Shown: positions 56,747 to 64,000 of the stretch, one piece after another
Numbering within the stretch: the stretch's first letter is position 1
How the letters are laid out: each line of letters opens with the position of its first letter
Source of the DNA: JAIBJN01 sp963839745
GTDB taxonomy: Bacteria > Actinomycetota > Thermoleophilia > Gaiellales > Gaiellaceae
Assembly (NCBI GenBank): GCA_963839745.1
Contig: CAWIWC010000010.1
Span: 434,001-498,000 of the forward strand
Reading direction: 5' to 3'
DNA length: 64,000 bases
Notes under the pieces: model-generated
Database searches by the model: none
The model's input: only the letters and a program-made list of their open reading frames with translations
Told to the model about the DNA's origin: nothing
Made by a program: the position numbers and the translations under genes

Positions 56747-57301
56747 ATGGCTATCGGACCCGTTCAGCTCATTGTGTTGGGCTTTGCTCATCCCGAATTT
56801 CACGGGGAGATCGTCGCCGAGCTGGAGCGGCTGCGAGAAAGCGACACGGTGCGAGTGATCGACGCCCTCGCAGTCCACAAGGACGCAGGCGGGGAGATCG
56901 AGGTGGCGCACCTGAGCAACCTCACCGACGAGGAGGCGATCGAGCTCGGCAGCAAGGTCGGCGCCCTCATCGGCTTGGGCATCGAGGGCGAGGAAGGCAT
57001 GGAGGCGGGCGCTCTGGCGGGCGCCGAGGCGGTCGCCGAGCACGGCGTGCATGCGTTCTCGGACGAGGACGCCTGGGATGTGCTCGAGGACATCCCCAAC
57101 GACTCGGCCGCTGCGCTCCTGTTGCTCGAGCACCACTGGGCGGTTCCTCTCCGGGATGCGATCGTGCGCGCGGGAGGTTTCCGCATCAGCGACGGTTTCA
57201 TCAGTCCGCTCGACCTCATCGAGATCGGGCTGGTGTCCGCCGAGGAAGCCGAGGAGCTCCACGCGATGGAGGCCAAGGCCGAGGCCGCAAGCGCCAGGTA
57301 G
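56747..57301 (+). CDS. DUF1269/DUF6325-like protein
   Basis: A 184-residue protein of the same broad class as the N-terminal module of the sulfatase fusion: IGPVQLIVLGFAHPEFHGEI, LERLRESDTVRVIDALAVHK, then the Gly/Ala-rich IGLGIEGEEGMEAGALAGAE and NDSAAALLLLEHHWAVPLRD, with a C-terminal helix EEAEELHAMEAKAEAASAR. Proteins of this type are common in actinobacterial stress loci; no biochemical function is established. ATG 56747 has an AGAGGAGATG RBS. Two very small genes follow in the same direction. Confidence 0.8.
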   Translation: MAIGPVQLIVLGFAHPEFHGEIVAELERLRESDTVRVIDALAVHKDAGGEIEVAHLSNLTDEEAIELGSKVGALIGLGIEGEEGMEAGALAGAEAVAEHGVHAFSDEDAWDVLEDIPNDSAAALLLLEHHWAVPLRDAIVRAGGFRISDGFISPLDLIEIGLVSAEEAEELHAMEAKAEAASAR

Positions 57302-57332
57302 CGCCCGGCGAGACGAGATCGGAGGCAAGGAG

Positions 57333-57407
57333 ATGTTCAGGACCCGCAGAGTCGCGCGACGGACCAGCCGACGCACTGCCAGGCGCGTTTCGCGTCGGCG
57401 CCGCTAA
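57333..57407 (+). CDS. Arg-rich 24-residue micropeptide
   Basis: Reads MFRTRRVARRTSRR then TARRVSRRRR and TAA: half of the residues are Arg. ATG 57333 is preceded by GGAGGCAAGGAG, a strong RBS, and it sits between two real genes with 31- and 59-bp gaps. An analogous Arg-rich gene occurs at 61204. Function unknown; nucleic-acid or membrane binding is a guess from charge. Confidence 0.5.
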   Translation: MFRTRRVARRTSRRTARRVSRRRR

Positions 57408-57466
57408 CCCAGTTGAGGGGCCGGCAGCACACCGCCGGCCGAAGCTGGACGAGGGTAGGAGTCGAA

Positions 57467-57745
57467 ATGCCATTGATCGGACCAGGACGCAGGATGCGGA
57501 GGCGCGCCGTCGTCGGCGCCGCCGCGGTGGGCGGCGCTGCCTACTACGCCGGCAAGAAGGGCGCGCAGGCCGGGCAGGAAGCGGACCAGGACCCGATGCC
57601 CGAGGAACGGGAGGCGCAGGAGGCGCCTGCGCCGGTGAAGGAGGATTACATCGAGGAGCTTGAGCAGCTGGCAAAGCTGCACGAGCAGGGAGTCATCGAC
57701 GACCAGGAGTTCGAGGCGAAGAAGGAGCAGATCCTCGGGAACTAG
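57467..57745 (+). CDS. SHOCT-domain small protein
   Basis: A 92-residue protein. Basic start (GPGRRMRRRAVVGAAAVGGA) with a short Ala/Gly hydrophobic stretch, an acidic/Pro linker and a C-terminal SHOCT domain (YIEELEQLAKLHEQGVIDDQ, then EFEAKKEQILGN, residues 64-92). SHOCT modules mediate oligomerisation and are common in small membrane or stress proteins. ATG 57467 is the likely start. A second SHOCT-ending protein is encoded at 61850, and both lie downstream of copies of the same palindrome. Confidence 0.8.
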   Translation: MPLIGPGRRMRRRAVVGAAAVGGAAYYAGKKGAQAGQEADQDPMPEEREAQEAPAPVKEDYIEELEQLAKLHEQGVIDDQEFEAKKEQILGN

Positions 57746-57810
57746 AGAGCCGACGCGCCCGTCCTCCCGCTGCTCGAGCCGACGCGACCCGGCTTCCCGA
57801 ACGTGGTGAC

Positions 57811-57984
57811 CTACACCGCTGCCGCTCTGTCCGTCGGCTGCATGAAAGCACCGATGATCCAGAGCAGCGGGAAGAAGATCCCGAAGAAGAACATCCACCC
57901 GTGGCCGTTCCTAAGGGTCATGAGCCCGAGCGTGAACACCAAGATCAGGTACAAGAGCCCGCCGAATCCGATTGCCCACCACAT
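57811..57984 (-). CDS. Small two-helix membrane protein
   Basis: A 57-residue protein: MWWAIGFGGLLYLILVFTLG then a short polar turn (LMTLRNGHGW) and a second helix MFFFGIFFPLLWIIGAFMQP with a short tail. ATG 57984 has the RBS AAGGAGGAG directly upstream. It resembles the PLDc_N/superinfection-immunity type of tiny membrane proteins. Palindrome site D lies 124 bp upstream. Confidence 0.65.
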   Translation of the reverse strand: MWWAIGFGGLLYLILVFTLGLMTLRNGHGWMFFFGIFFPLLWIIGAFMQPTDRAAAV

Positions 57985-58107
57985 GACTCCTCCTTCAGGT
58001 CGATGGCGCGGCCGCTTTGGGCGGAACCATGCGCTCGCGACGAGCGCGTGGTCCCGCGCCCGCGATTCTCGGCGCGACGGCGCAGTTGTTCCCCACCTGG
58101 CGAGCTG

Positions 58108-58123
58108 GTTCACCCGGGTGAAC
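58108..58123. promoter_or_regulatory. Palindromic operator candidate, site D
   Basis: GTTCACCCGGGTGAAC, perfect 16-bp palindrome, 124 bp upstream of the minus-strand start at 57984 and 46 bp beyond the stop of the LuxR-type regulator gene. Confidence 0.7.
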
Positions 58124-58168
58124 GTAGGTCGGAAACTTGCGTAGGGGCTCAGCGAGCGTCTGCGCGGC

Positions 58169-60424
58169 TTACAAGGCTCCGAGCGTTCGAGCACGAGCAA
58201 TCGCATCCTGCCGCGACGAGACCCGAAGCTTGTGGTAGATCGACTTCGTGTGTGAGTGGATCGTGTTGAAGGAAAGGAAAAGCTCCTCGCCGATCTCTCG
58301 CTTTGATAGGCCCTCGGCGAAGTAGCGGAGTACCTCGAGCTCGCGCTCCGTCAGGTCGCTGTCACCCTCGATTCGACGATGGGCCGGCGTCAGCGTGCGC
58401 GCGACCTCAACAAGGCGGGCGCCCAGCACTCCCGGATCCGGGCAGCTCGCAAGGATCTTCCTCGCTTCTTCGAGCGTCGCGCGAGCCGGAGCGGGCGCCT
58501 CGAGGGCGCGACGCACCGGGGCTGACAGGAGCAATGCATCGGCAATGTCCAGCGGCTGGCCACGGGCCCGAAGGTTCGCCACGCCTCTATCGAGCAGCTT
58601 CCCTGCTTCCTCGAGCTGGCCTCCGCGGGCGAGGGCGGCGCCGAGGGCAACGTGCGCGATGCCTGCGCCGGGCTTGTCGGCGACGCCGTGAATCTCGAGG
58701 GTGCTCAGCGCACGCCTGGCCGTTGACACGGCGAGGTCGACATCGTCAGTCTCCAGCGAGATCCGCGCGAGCATCGCCTTGGCGATGCCGGCGACGAGCC
58801 ATTGGTTCGATCGTGCAGCGAGGAACGAAGCCTGCTCGAGCGGCGCGAGGGCCGCCTCGCACTCGCCCGCAAGACGCCGTGCCCAGCCGAGCGCGAGGAG
58901 GGAGACCGGTCTTCCGATCGAGAACGTGTCGCCCAGCAGCTCGGATGCCTGTCCGGCGGCGCCCAGCATCCCGGCCGCGTCGCCCCAGGGGAAGCAGGCG
59001 CGGGTCAAGGCGGTCGCAGCCTCGAACGGGAGGCCGCAGGGCATCGCCTCTTCGCATCGGGCCGTCTCCGCCGATTCGAGCGCGGCCAGCGAATCTTCGC
59101 GGCGATTGAGCGCGCTCAGCGCCCAGGCCCTGACGATTGCGAGTCGCGCATCTCGCTCGACGTTCGTCCAGGGAAGTTCCTCGAGCTGGCGGAGGATCGC
59201 CGTGGCGTCGTCCGGGTCGAGCGAGGGATGCCAGTCGTCCAAGACCAACGTGATCGCGCTCTCGACCTCGTCGGCGGCAACGGCGTGACGTACAGCTTCG
59301 TACCGATAGCCCTCCGGCACGAGCCAGCCGGACGCTCGCCGGTGCACGGTACGGAAGAGCTCGGGGTCGGTCTGGAGCAGTCGGTACCGGAGCACGTCCG
59401 CGAACAACTCGTGGTAGCGATACCACTCCCGGCGGTCGTCGAGCGGTATCAGGAAGAGGTTGGCGCGCTCGAGCTCGACCAGCATCTCGGCGGAGTCTTC
59501 TCTTCCGGTGGCCGCGTCGCAGAGGGACCCACACATCGTGTCGAGGGCCGCCGTCTCCAGCAGGAACTGGCGTCTGTCCTCATCAAGTGCGTCGAGAACG
59601 ACCTCGGTCAAGTAGTCGACGATGTGCCGGCTGGCGCCGCCAAAGCGGGCGACGAAGCCGGCACGGTCATCCGCTTGGGAGAGCGACATCGCCGCCAGGT
59701 GAACGCCGACCGGCCAGCCTTCGGTGCGCTCATGGAGCACGCCCAGCGTCTCGGTCGCGAGGCCAAGGTGCAAGATCTCGTTGAGGAAGGTGGCCGACTC
59801 GTCCTCGGTGAAGCCGAGGTCGACGGCACGAAGCTCGATCAGCTCCTCCAGGGCGCGCAGCCTGCCCATCGGGATCGGTGGATCCGAACGCGTCGACAAG
59901 GCCAATGTGACGTTGCTCGGCGCCCGTTCGAGGAAGAAATTGAGCGAGTCGTGACACAGGCGATTCGTGATCACCTGGTAGTCGTCGAGCACGAGAACGA
60001 GCTTCTCGCCGAGCCCTTCCAGGCCGCAGAGAACAGCCGGGACGACCGTATCGACAACATCCGCGCGCGGCTCGCGGAGCGCACCCAGGGCAGCAGCGCC
60101 CCATTCAGGCACGGCGTGCCGGATCGCCTGAACGATGTAGCTCCAGAACGTGACCGGGTCGTTGTCCCCTGAGTCGAGCGAGACGCAGGCGAAGGCACGG
60201 TCGTCGACCTCGCGCCACTGTGCGAGGAGGGTGGTCTTTCCGAACCCCGGCGGCGCAGCAAGCAGGACGAGTCTCGGCGCCGACTCGCGCAGCACGTCGG
60301 TGCAGCGCGCGCGGACGAGAGCGTCTCGCGGAGCGCGAACTCGCTCGAACTTCGACTCGAAGAAGACCGCCTCGTCGTCGGGCGTACCTGTGAGTCGGTC
60401 GGCCGCTTGCAACGTTGCGGTCAT
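58169..60424 (-). CDS. MalT-like LuxR-family transcriptional regulator (STAND ATPase)
   Basis: A 751-residue large ATP-binding LuxR regulator. Walker A LLAAPPGFGKTTLLAQW (about 54-70), Walker B region EKLVLVLDDYQVITNRLCHD (about 140), a winged-helix and arm region (FFLERAPSNVTLALSTRSDP), a middle TPR-like helical repeat region for inducer binding (about 400-670), and a C-terminal LuxR HTH (SDLTERELEVLRYFAEGLSK then REIGEELFLSFNTIHSHTK, about 680-751). ATG 60424 starts it. It is embedded among genes preceded by the TTCACCCGGGTGAA palindrome, so it is one candidate regulator of that set, but its own upstream region has only the divergent site E 229 bp away. Confidence 0.92.
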   Translation of the reverse strand: MTATLQAADRLTGTPDDEAVFFESKFERVRAPRDALVRARCTDVLRESAPRLVLLAAPPGFGKTTLLAQWREVDDRAFACVSLDSGDNDPVTFWSYIVQAIRHAVPEWGAAALGALREPRADVVDTVVPAVLCGLEGLGEKLVLVLDDYQVITNRLCHDSLNFFLERAPSNVTLALSTRSDPPIPMGRLRALEELIELRAVDLGFTEDESATFLNEILHLGLATETLGVLHERTEGWPVGVHLAAMSLSQADDRAGFVARFGGASRHIVDYLTEVVLDALDEDRRQFLLETAALDTMCGSLCDAATGREDSAEMLVELERANLFLIPLDDRREWYRYHELFADVLRYRLLQTDPELFRTVHRRASGWLVPEGYRYEAVRHAVAADEVESAITLVLDDWHPSLDPDDATAILRQLEELPWTNVERDARLAIVRAWALSALNRREDSLAALESAETARCEEAMPCGLPFEAATALTRACFPWGDAAGMLGAAGQASELLGDTFSIGRPVSLLALGWARRLAGECEAALAPLEQASFLAARSNQWLVAGIAKAMLARISLETDDVDLAVSTARRALSTLEIHGVADKPGAGIAHVALGAALARGGQLEEAGKLLDRGVANLRARGQPLDIADALLLSAPVRRALEAPAPARATLEEARKILASCPDPGVLGARLVEVARTLTPAHRRIEGDSDLTERELEVLRYFAEGLSKREIGEELFLSFNTIHSHTKSIYHKLRVSSRQDAIARARTLGAL

Positions 60425-60762
60425 GACTCGGGCAGAAATGGCGGGGGGACAAACGCCATGGTCACGTTGCCTCTTCGGTCGGCAGAGTGCTTTCTCGGGT
60501 GCCGTTAGCGTCGCTCACGAAGGGCCCGCGTGGCAATGAGGCCTGCACGGTACTTCGGTCGTGCCTGCGCCCGGGGTGCCTGCATCCCCAAAGCGAAGGT
60601 GCAAAGACCCTCGCGGCCGCGCCTGCCCGTTGTCTGGTCCCGGCAACGCGCTTTCACCTGGGTGAACGCAGTCGGCGGGTGAAGTCGGAGGCGCAGACCG
60701 GCGGCACCATGGCGGAGGACTGAACGACGTTGTCCAACGTAACGGGAGCGAAAGGAGACGAG
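60425..60762. other. Divergent intergenic region holding site E
   Basis: 338 bp between the LuxR-type regulator (minus) and the DUF7144-like gene (plus). Apart from site E and the short inverted repeat CGTTGTCCAACG (60727-60738), 24 bp before ATG 60763, I see no gene, RNA or clear sigma-70 promoter. Confidence 0.6.
60653..60666. promoter_or_regulatory. Palindromic operator candidate, site E
   Basis: TTCACCTGGGTGAA, one change from the perfect palindrome, 96 bp upstream of the plus-strand start at 60763. Confidence 0.6.
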
Positions 60763-61185
60763 ATGACCGACTACGCGACGACTCGGCCCAGAGAACGCAG
60801 CGCATCCGCCGCGGCCGGGTATGTCTTCGCCGCCGTCATCATGATCATGGTCGGCTGCTTTCAGGCCATCGTCGGCCTGGCCGCCCTCTTCGAGGACGAG
60901 TTCTTCGTCGTAACGCCGAACTACGTCTTCGAAGTCGACACCACGACCTGGGGTTGGATCCACCTGCTGCTGGGGCTGCTCGTCGCCTTCGCCGGTTACG
61001 CGCTGTTCGCCGCGAAGACCTGGGCCCGCGTGGTCGGGGTGACGCTCGCGGTGCTGAGCGCGATCGCGAGCTTCTTCTTCATCCCGTACTACCCCTTCTG
61101 GTCGATCCTGATTCTCGCGCTGGACGTGTGGGTGATCTGGGCCCTGACGCGTTCGCTTTCGTCACCGGAAGAAATGACGACCTAG
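60763..61185 (+). CDS. DUF7144-like membrane protein
   Basis: A 140-residue protein with four helices: AGYVFAAVIMIMVGCFQAIV (residues 19-38), TTWGWIHLLLGLLVAFAGYA (about 66), TWARVVGVTLAVLSAIASFF and PFWSILILALDVWVIWALTR. The N-terminus is polar and basic. This matches the actinobacterial DUF7144 type with the conserved WGWIHL segment. ATG 60763 has the RBS AAAGGAGACG; the frame also stays open upstream to a TTG at 60730. It heads a plus-strand run of five genes downstream of site E. Confidence 0.8.
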   Translation: MTDYATTRPRERSASAAAGYVFAAVIMIMVGCFQAIVGLAALFEDEFFVVTPNYVFEVDTTTWGWIHLLLGLLVAFAGYALFAAKTWARVVGVTLAVLSAIASFFFIPYYPFWSILILALDVWVIWALTRSLSSPEEMTT

Positions 61186-61203
61186 CCGAGGGAGAGGCTG
61201 CAC

Positions 61204-61377
61204 ATGACGACCTTGGCGAAGGGACGCAACGCGGTCGTGGCGATGGTCTCGCGCCGGCGAAGGCCGCGCTTTCGGCGCCGGGCAGCACGACGTTTCGAGC
61301 GTGTGGTCAATCGGCTGGCGGCGCGCCTGCCGTCCCGCCGGCGCGGACTGCGGCGGTGGCTGCCGCTGGGGCACTGA
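61204..61377 (+). CDS. Arg-rich 57-residue small protein
   Basis: Reads MTTLAKGRNAVVAMVSRRRR, then PRFRRRAARRFERVVNRLAA and RLPSRRRGLRRWLPLGH. About a third of the residues are Arg, in an amphipathic pattern. ATG 61204 is preceded by GAGGGAGAGG at a normal distance and lies 18 bp after the DUF7144-like gene, followed by another gene 57 bp on. It parallels the Arg-rich micropeptide at 57333. Function unknown. Confidence 0.5.
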   Translation: MTTLAKGRNAVVAMVSRRRRPRFRRRAARRFERVVNRLAARLPSRRRGLRRWLPLGH

Positions 61378-61434
61378 ACGTAGCCACGTAGCAAGCCGCT
61401 CAGCATCTGCGGGTGCGCAGAGAAAGGAGATCTC

Positions 61435-61782
61435 ATGGCCGAGCAATCCACCGAGACTCAGCTACTCGACCTACTCGCGAAGATGACGACAGAGTCGCTC
61501 GAGGCGTCCAGCCTCGACGAGCGGACGCTGATGCTCGTGCGCATCGCTGCGCTCGTCGCGGTCGACGCGCCGCCGGTCTCGTATCTGCTGAACCTCGAAG
61601 TCGCCGGCGAGGTCGGCGTCGACGAGGAGCAGGTCCGCGGCGTCCTCACGGCCATCGCTCCGATCGTGGGCACGGCGCGCGTCGCCTCGGCGGCGAGCAA
61701 GATGGTGCGCGCGCTCGGCCTCGCGATCGAGCTCGGCGAGCTCGAGGAGGAGGGAGAAAGCCGGAAATGGCCCTCTGCCTAG
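61435..61782 (+). CDS. Carboxymuconolactone decarboxylase (CMD)-like protein lacking the CxxC
   Basis: A 115-residue all-helical protein with the CMD/AhpD-like segment SLDERTLMLVRIAALVAVDA (about 24-43), then YLLNLEVAGEVGVDEEQVRG and VLTAIAPIVGTARVASAASK. Real AhpD peroxidases carry a CxxC in the middle helix; none is present, so a peroxidase role is unlikely. ATG 61435 has AAAGGAGA upstream. Small CMD-like proteins of this kind are common in actinobacterial stress clusters with unknown function. Confidence 0.75.
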   Translation: MAEQSTETQLLDLLAKMTTESLEASSLDERTLMLVRIAALVAVDAPPVSYLLNLEVAGEVGVDEEQVRGVLTAIAPIVGTARVASAASKMVRALGLAIELGELEEEGESRKWPSA

Positions 61783-61849
61783 AGCCTGAGGGCCACGACC
61801 GCGGGCTTGCTTCTGATTTCAGCGCCGCACTCTCTACCGAGGAGGTTCC

Positions 61850-62248
61850 ATGCTAGCCGCCGACTATCCGTTCCTCGACGTCCTGTGGTCCATGTGCATC
61901 TTCTTCCTGTTCGTCATCTGGTTCTGGCTCCTCATCACCGTGTTTGCGGACATCTTCCGCCGTCGCGACATCGGTGGTGGGATGAAGACGCTGTGGTGCA
62001 TCTTCGTGATCGTGCTGCCGTACCTAGGAGTCTTTATCTACCTGATCGCGGAGCACGATGGGATGGCCGAACGTAACGCCCGGCAGATGCAGGCGCAGCA
62101 GCAGACGACCGACGCTTACATCAAGTCCGTCGCCGGCAGTGGCGGTGCGGCGACCGAGATCGAGAAGGCCAAGGGGCTCCTCGACTCGGGTGCGATCTCG
62201 CAGGACGAGTTCGACACGATCAAGCAGAACGCGCTGGCTTCGGGCTAG
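61850..62248 (+). CDS. Membrane protein with PLDc_N-like helices and C-terminal SHOCT domain
   Basis: A 132-residue protein. Two helices in the phospholipase-D-nuclease N-terminal arrangement (LWSMCIFFLFVIWFWLLITV and MKTLWCIFVIVLPYLGVFIY, separated by the polar ADIFRRRDIGGG), then a Gln/Ala linker and a SHOCT domain (EIEKAKGLLDSGAISQDEFD, residues 102-128). ATG 61850 follows a GAGGAGG RBS. It is the fourth gene of the run starting at 60763. Confidence 0.85.
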   Translation: MLAADYPFLDVLWSMCIFFLFVIWFWLLITVFADIFRRRDIGGGMKTLWCIFVIVLPYLGVFIYLIAEHDGMAERNARQMQAQQQTTDAYIKSVAGSGGAATEIEKAKGLLDSGAISQDEFDTIKQNALASG

Positions 62249-62339
62249 GGGCGGCTCCCGTGCACAGTGAGCCCCGCCGGGGCCGCTCCGACTTGAGGTG
62301 CCGTCGCAGGACCGCAACGTGAAGGGAACGCAGGAAACC

Positions 62340-63843
62340 ATGAACGTGACCAAGGTCCAGCATCGAAGTGTCGAGGAGCGTCGAGCGAACGGCGAGGAGT
62401 CGCGGGAGCGGACGCCTCCCTCGAGTCACGGAGAGTGGGTGGCGGGCGCCGACCGATTCGATCCGATCGCCCTGCTCGAGCAACAGAACGAAACTCGCGA
62501 GCCCGACCTCGTGCCGGTGCGGCATGGCCGGATGATGGTCTCCCCCTTCACGTTCTACCGCGGCGCCGCCAAGATCATGGCTGCCGACCTCGAGTACACG
62601 CCTAGGGCCGGCCTGACGGTTCAGCTCTGCGGCGATGCCCATCTGTCGAACTTCGGCGCGTTTGCATCGCCGGAGCGGCAGCTGCTGTTCGACCTGAACG
62701 ATTTCGACGAGACGCTGCCCGGTCCGTTCGAGTACGACGTCAAGCGTCTCGCGGCGAGCTTCACGATCGCGGCGCTCAACAACGGCTTCGGCAAGGGTGA
62801 CGCGCGCGACGTGACGCTCGCGGCCGTCCGCGGCTATCGAGAGACGATGGCCGAGTTCGCGGAGATGTCGACGATGGACGTCTGGTACGCCCACCTCTCC
62901 GAGGCGACGCTCTTGGAGGCCATCGAGAGGCTCCGGGCCGCGAGCACGGACACCGCGGAGAAGAAAGGCTCCAGCAAGAAGAAGAAGAAGAAGAAGAGAA
63001 AGGCAGGCTGAGGCGAAGGCGACGAAGACGCGCACACTGGAGGTTGACGCCAAGCGGGCGAGGAAGGCCGCGGAGAAAGCTCGCACGCGCGACAGCCTGC
63101 AGGCGCTGTCGAAGCTCGCCGAGGTCGTGGACGGCAAGTACCGGATCATCAGCCAGCCACCGGCCGTCATCCCGATGCGTGACCTGGAAGACCGTCACGG
63201 CCTCTCCGTCGAGCAGTTCGAGCACGTGATCCACGAACAGTTCCGGGCCTACCGGGCAACCTTGCAGCACGACCGCCGCCTCCTCCTCGAGCGGTTCCAG
63301 TTCGTCGACATGGCTCACAAGGTCGTTGGCGTCGGCAGCGTCGGGGCGCGCGCGTTTATCGTGCTGTTGCAGGGACGCGACCACAACGATCCGCTGTTCC
63401 TGCAGGTCAAGGAGGCAACGGCCTCGGTGCTCGAGGATCACTTGCCGAAGAGCCGTTACAAGCAGCCTGGGGAGCGCGTCGTACAAGGCCAACGGCTGAT
63501 GCAGGCCGCGAGCGACCTCTACCTCGGCTGGACCAAAGGTCTGCAGGAAAACCGCTACCTGTACTGGCGCCAACTCCGGGACATGAAGGGTTCGGCAGAC
63601 GTCGAATCGCTCAGCCCTGTCGCGCTCGCGTTCTATGCCCACTGGTGCGGATGGACGCTCGCCCGCGCGCACGCTCGCTCCGGAGACCCAATCGCGATCG
63701 CCACCTACCTCGGCGAGAGCGATGCGTTCGACAGGTCGGTCACCGACTTCGCCGAGCGCTACGCAGATCAGAACGAGCGGGACTACCAGGCTTTCACGAA
63801 AGCGATCGGTTCAGGACGATTGAATGCGATCGAGGGCCTCTGA
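62340..63843 (+). CDS. DUF2252 protein, split by a frameshift at an AAG repeat
   Basis: DUF2252 proteins are kinase-fold-like, uncharacterised. The N-terminal part has PSSHGEWVAGADRFDPIALL, VSPFTFYRGAAKIMAADLEY, VQLCGDAHLSNFGAFASPER and LFDLNDFDETLPGPFEYDVK, the family core motifs. The frame ends at 63011 after KKGSSKKKKKKKRKAG, where the DNA is a run of AAG repeats. The remainder (TRTLEVDAKRARKAAEKART, then FVDMAHKVVGVGSVGARAFI and RYLYWRQLRDMKGSADVESL) is in another frame to the TGA at 63841. One indel near 62990-63012 restores a protein of about 500 residues. Slippage at the repeat in sequencing, replication or translation are all possible. ATG 62340 is the start; a GTG at 62298 region would lengthen it. 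Confidence 0.82.
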
Positions 63844-63888
63844 CGCCGGATGAAGCTCCGAATCGGGCCCGAGCCCGAACCGCGGGGA

Positions 63889-64000
63889 TCAGTTGGCGAC
63901 CGGGAGGCTCCCTCGGACCGTCGTGCCCCGCCCCTGCGCGGAATCGACGGAGAGCGTGCCCCCGACACCGGCCATGCGGTCGGTCATGTTCGTGAAGCCG
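63889..64000 (-). CDS. Sensor histidine kinase, C-terminal end only
   Basis: The minus strand reads GFTNMTDRMAGVGGTLSVDS, AQGRGTTVRGSLPVAN and TGA (63889-63891). GxxNMxDRxxxxGG followed by GxGTTVxGxxP is the conserved G2-box end of a HATPase_c domain in NarL-type sensor kinases. Only about 36 residues are inside the window; the rest lies beyond the right edge. A response regulator probably lies further right, which makes this system a candidate controller of the palindrome set to its left. Confidence 0.75.
   Translation of the reverse strand, partial: GFTNMTDRMAGVGGTLSVDSAQGRGTTVRGSLPVAN

Overview
This is a high-GC window (GC-rich third codon positions nearly everywhere) from what looks like a deep-branching actinobacterium, most plausibly a Thermoleophilia (Gaiellales or Solirubrobacterales-like) lineage. 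That placement is inferred from gene content, gene order and protein style; no rRNA or tRNA gene is present to test it.

Layout. 1-13 kb: end of the ATP synthase operon (atpC), then metH, a YbdK-type carboxylate-amine ligase, an LCP cell-wall ligase, UDP-sugar dehydrogenase, nucleotidyltransferase and cupin genes, then ahcY and mtnA (methionine and SAM recycling) and a second nucleotidyltransferase. 13-23 kb: a D-xylose locus with a divergent ROK repressor, XylF, XylG and XylH transporter genes, two Gfo/Idh/MocA dehydrogenases, a xylose-isomerase-like TIM barrel, an HbpS-like protein and xylulokinase, mostly joined by ATGA/GTGA overlaps. 23-38.5 kb: comF, a secreted M6 metalloprotease, hpf, secA, prfB (with the classic CTTTGAC programmed frameshift), ftsEX, a C-terminal processing protease, RNase R, smpB, a GDPD-family phosphodiesterase, and ssrA (tmRNA). 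SmpB, tmRNA and RNase R, the trans-translation partners, sit within 5 kb.

38.9-48.2 kb is a genomic island at the 3' end of ssrA. A perfect 35-bp copy of the tmRNA 3' end occurs four times (38874, 39306, 41327, 48181) and divides the island into three modules. Sequence right of copies 1-3 is shared, sequence left of copies 3 and 4 is shared, and only copy 4 is followed by terminator-like hairpins. This is the signature of successive or tandem integrations, yet no integrase is visible. Cargo: a nearly pure purine tract, a bicupin, a truncated ABC permease, msrA, a DUF2007-like protein, two epoxide hydrolases plus the tail of a third, a thioredoxin-like protein, an M50 protease with a CBS-like tail, and a fragment of a beta-lactamase-family hydrolase.

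48.3-64 kb is a stress and envelope cluster: Na+/H+ antiporter, SulP transporter, SnoaL-like protein, a DUF1269-sulfatase fusion, DedA, many small membrane, SHOCT or Arg-rich proteins, a MalT/LuxR-type regulator, a DUF2252 protein and the end of a histidine kinase. Five copies of the palindrome TTCACCCGGGTGAA (two with one change) lie about 80-125 bp upstream of start codons here, suggesting a local regulon that I cannot match to a known regulator.

Quality note. Between about 12.9 and 27.4 kb many otherwise well-conserved genes carry frameshifts (xylF especially), and one more occurs near 63.0 kb. Intact essential genes on both sides suggest many of these are assembly or sequencing indels, but this cannot be proven from the sequence.
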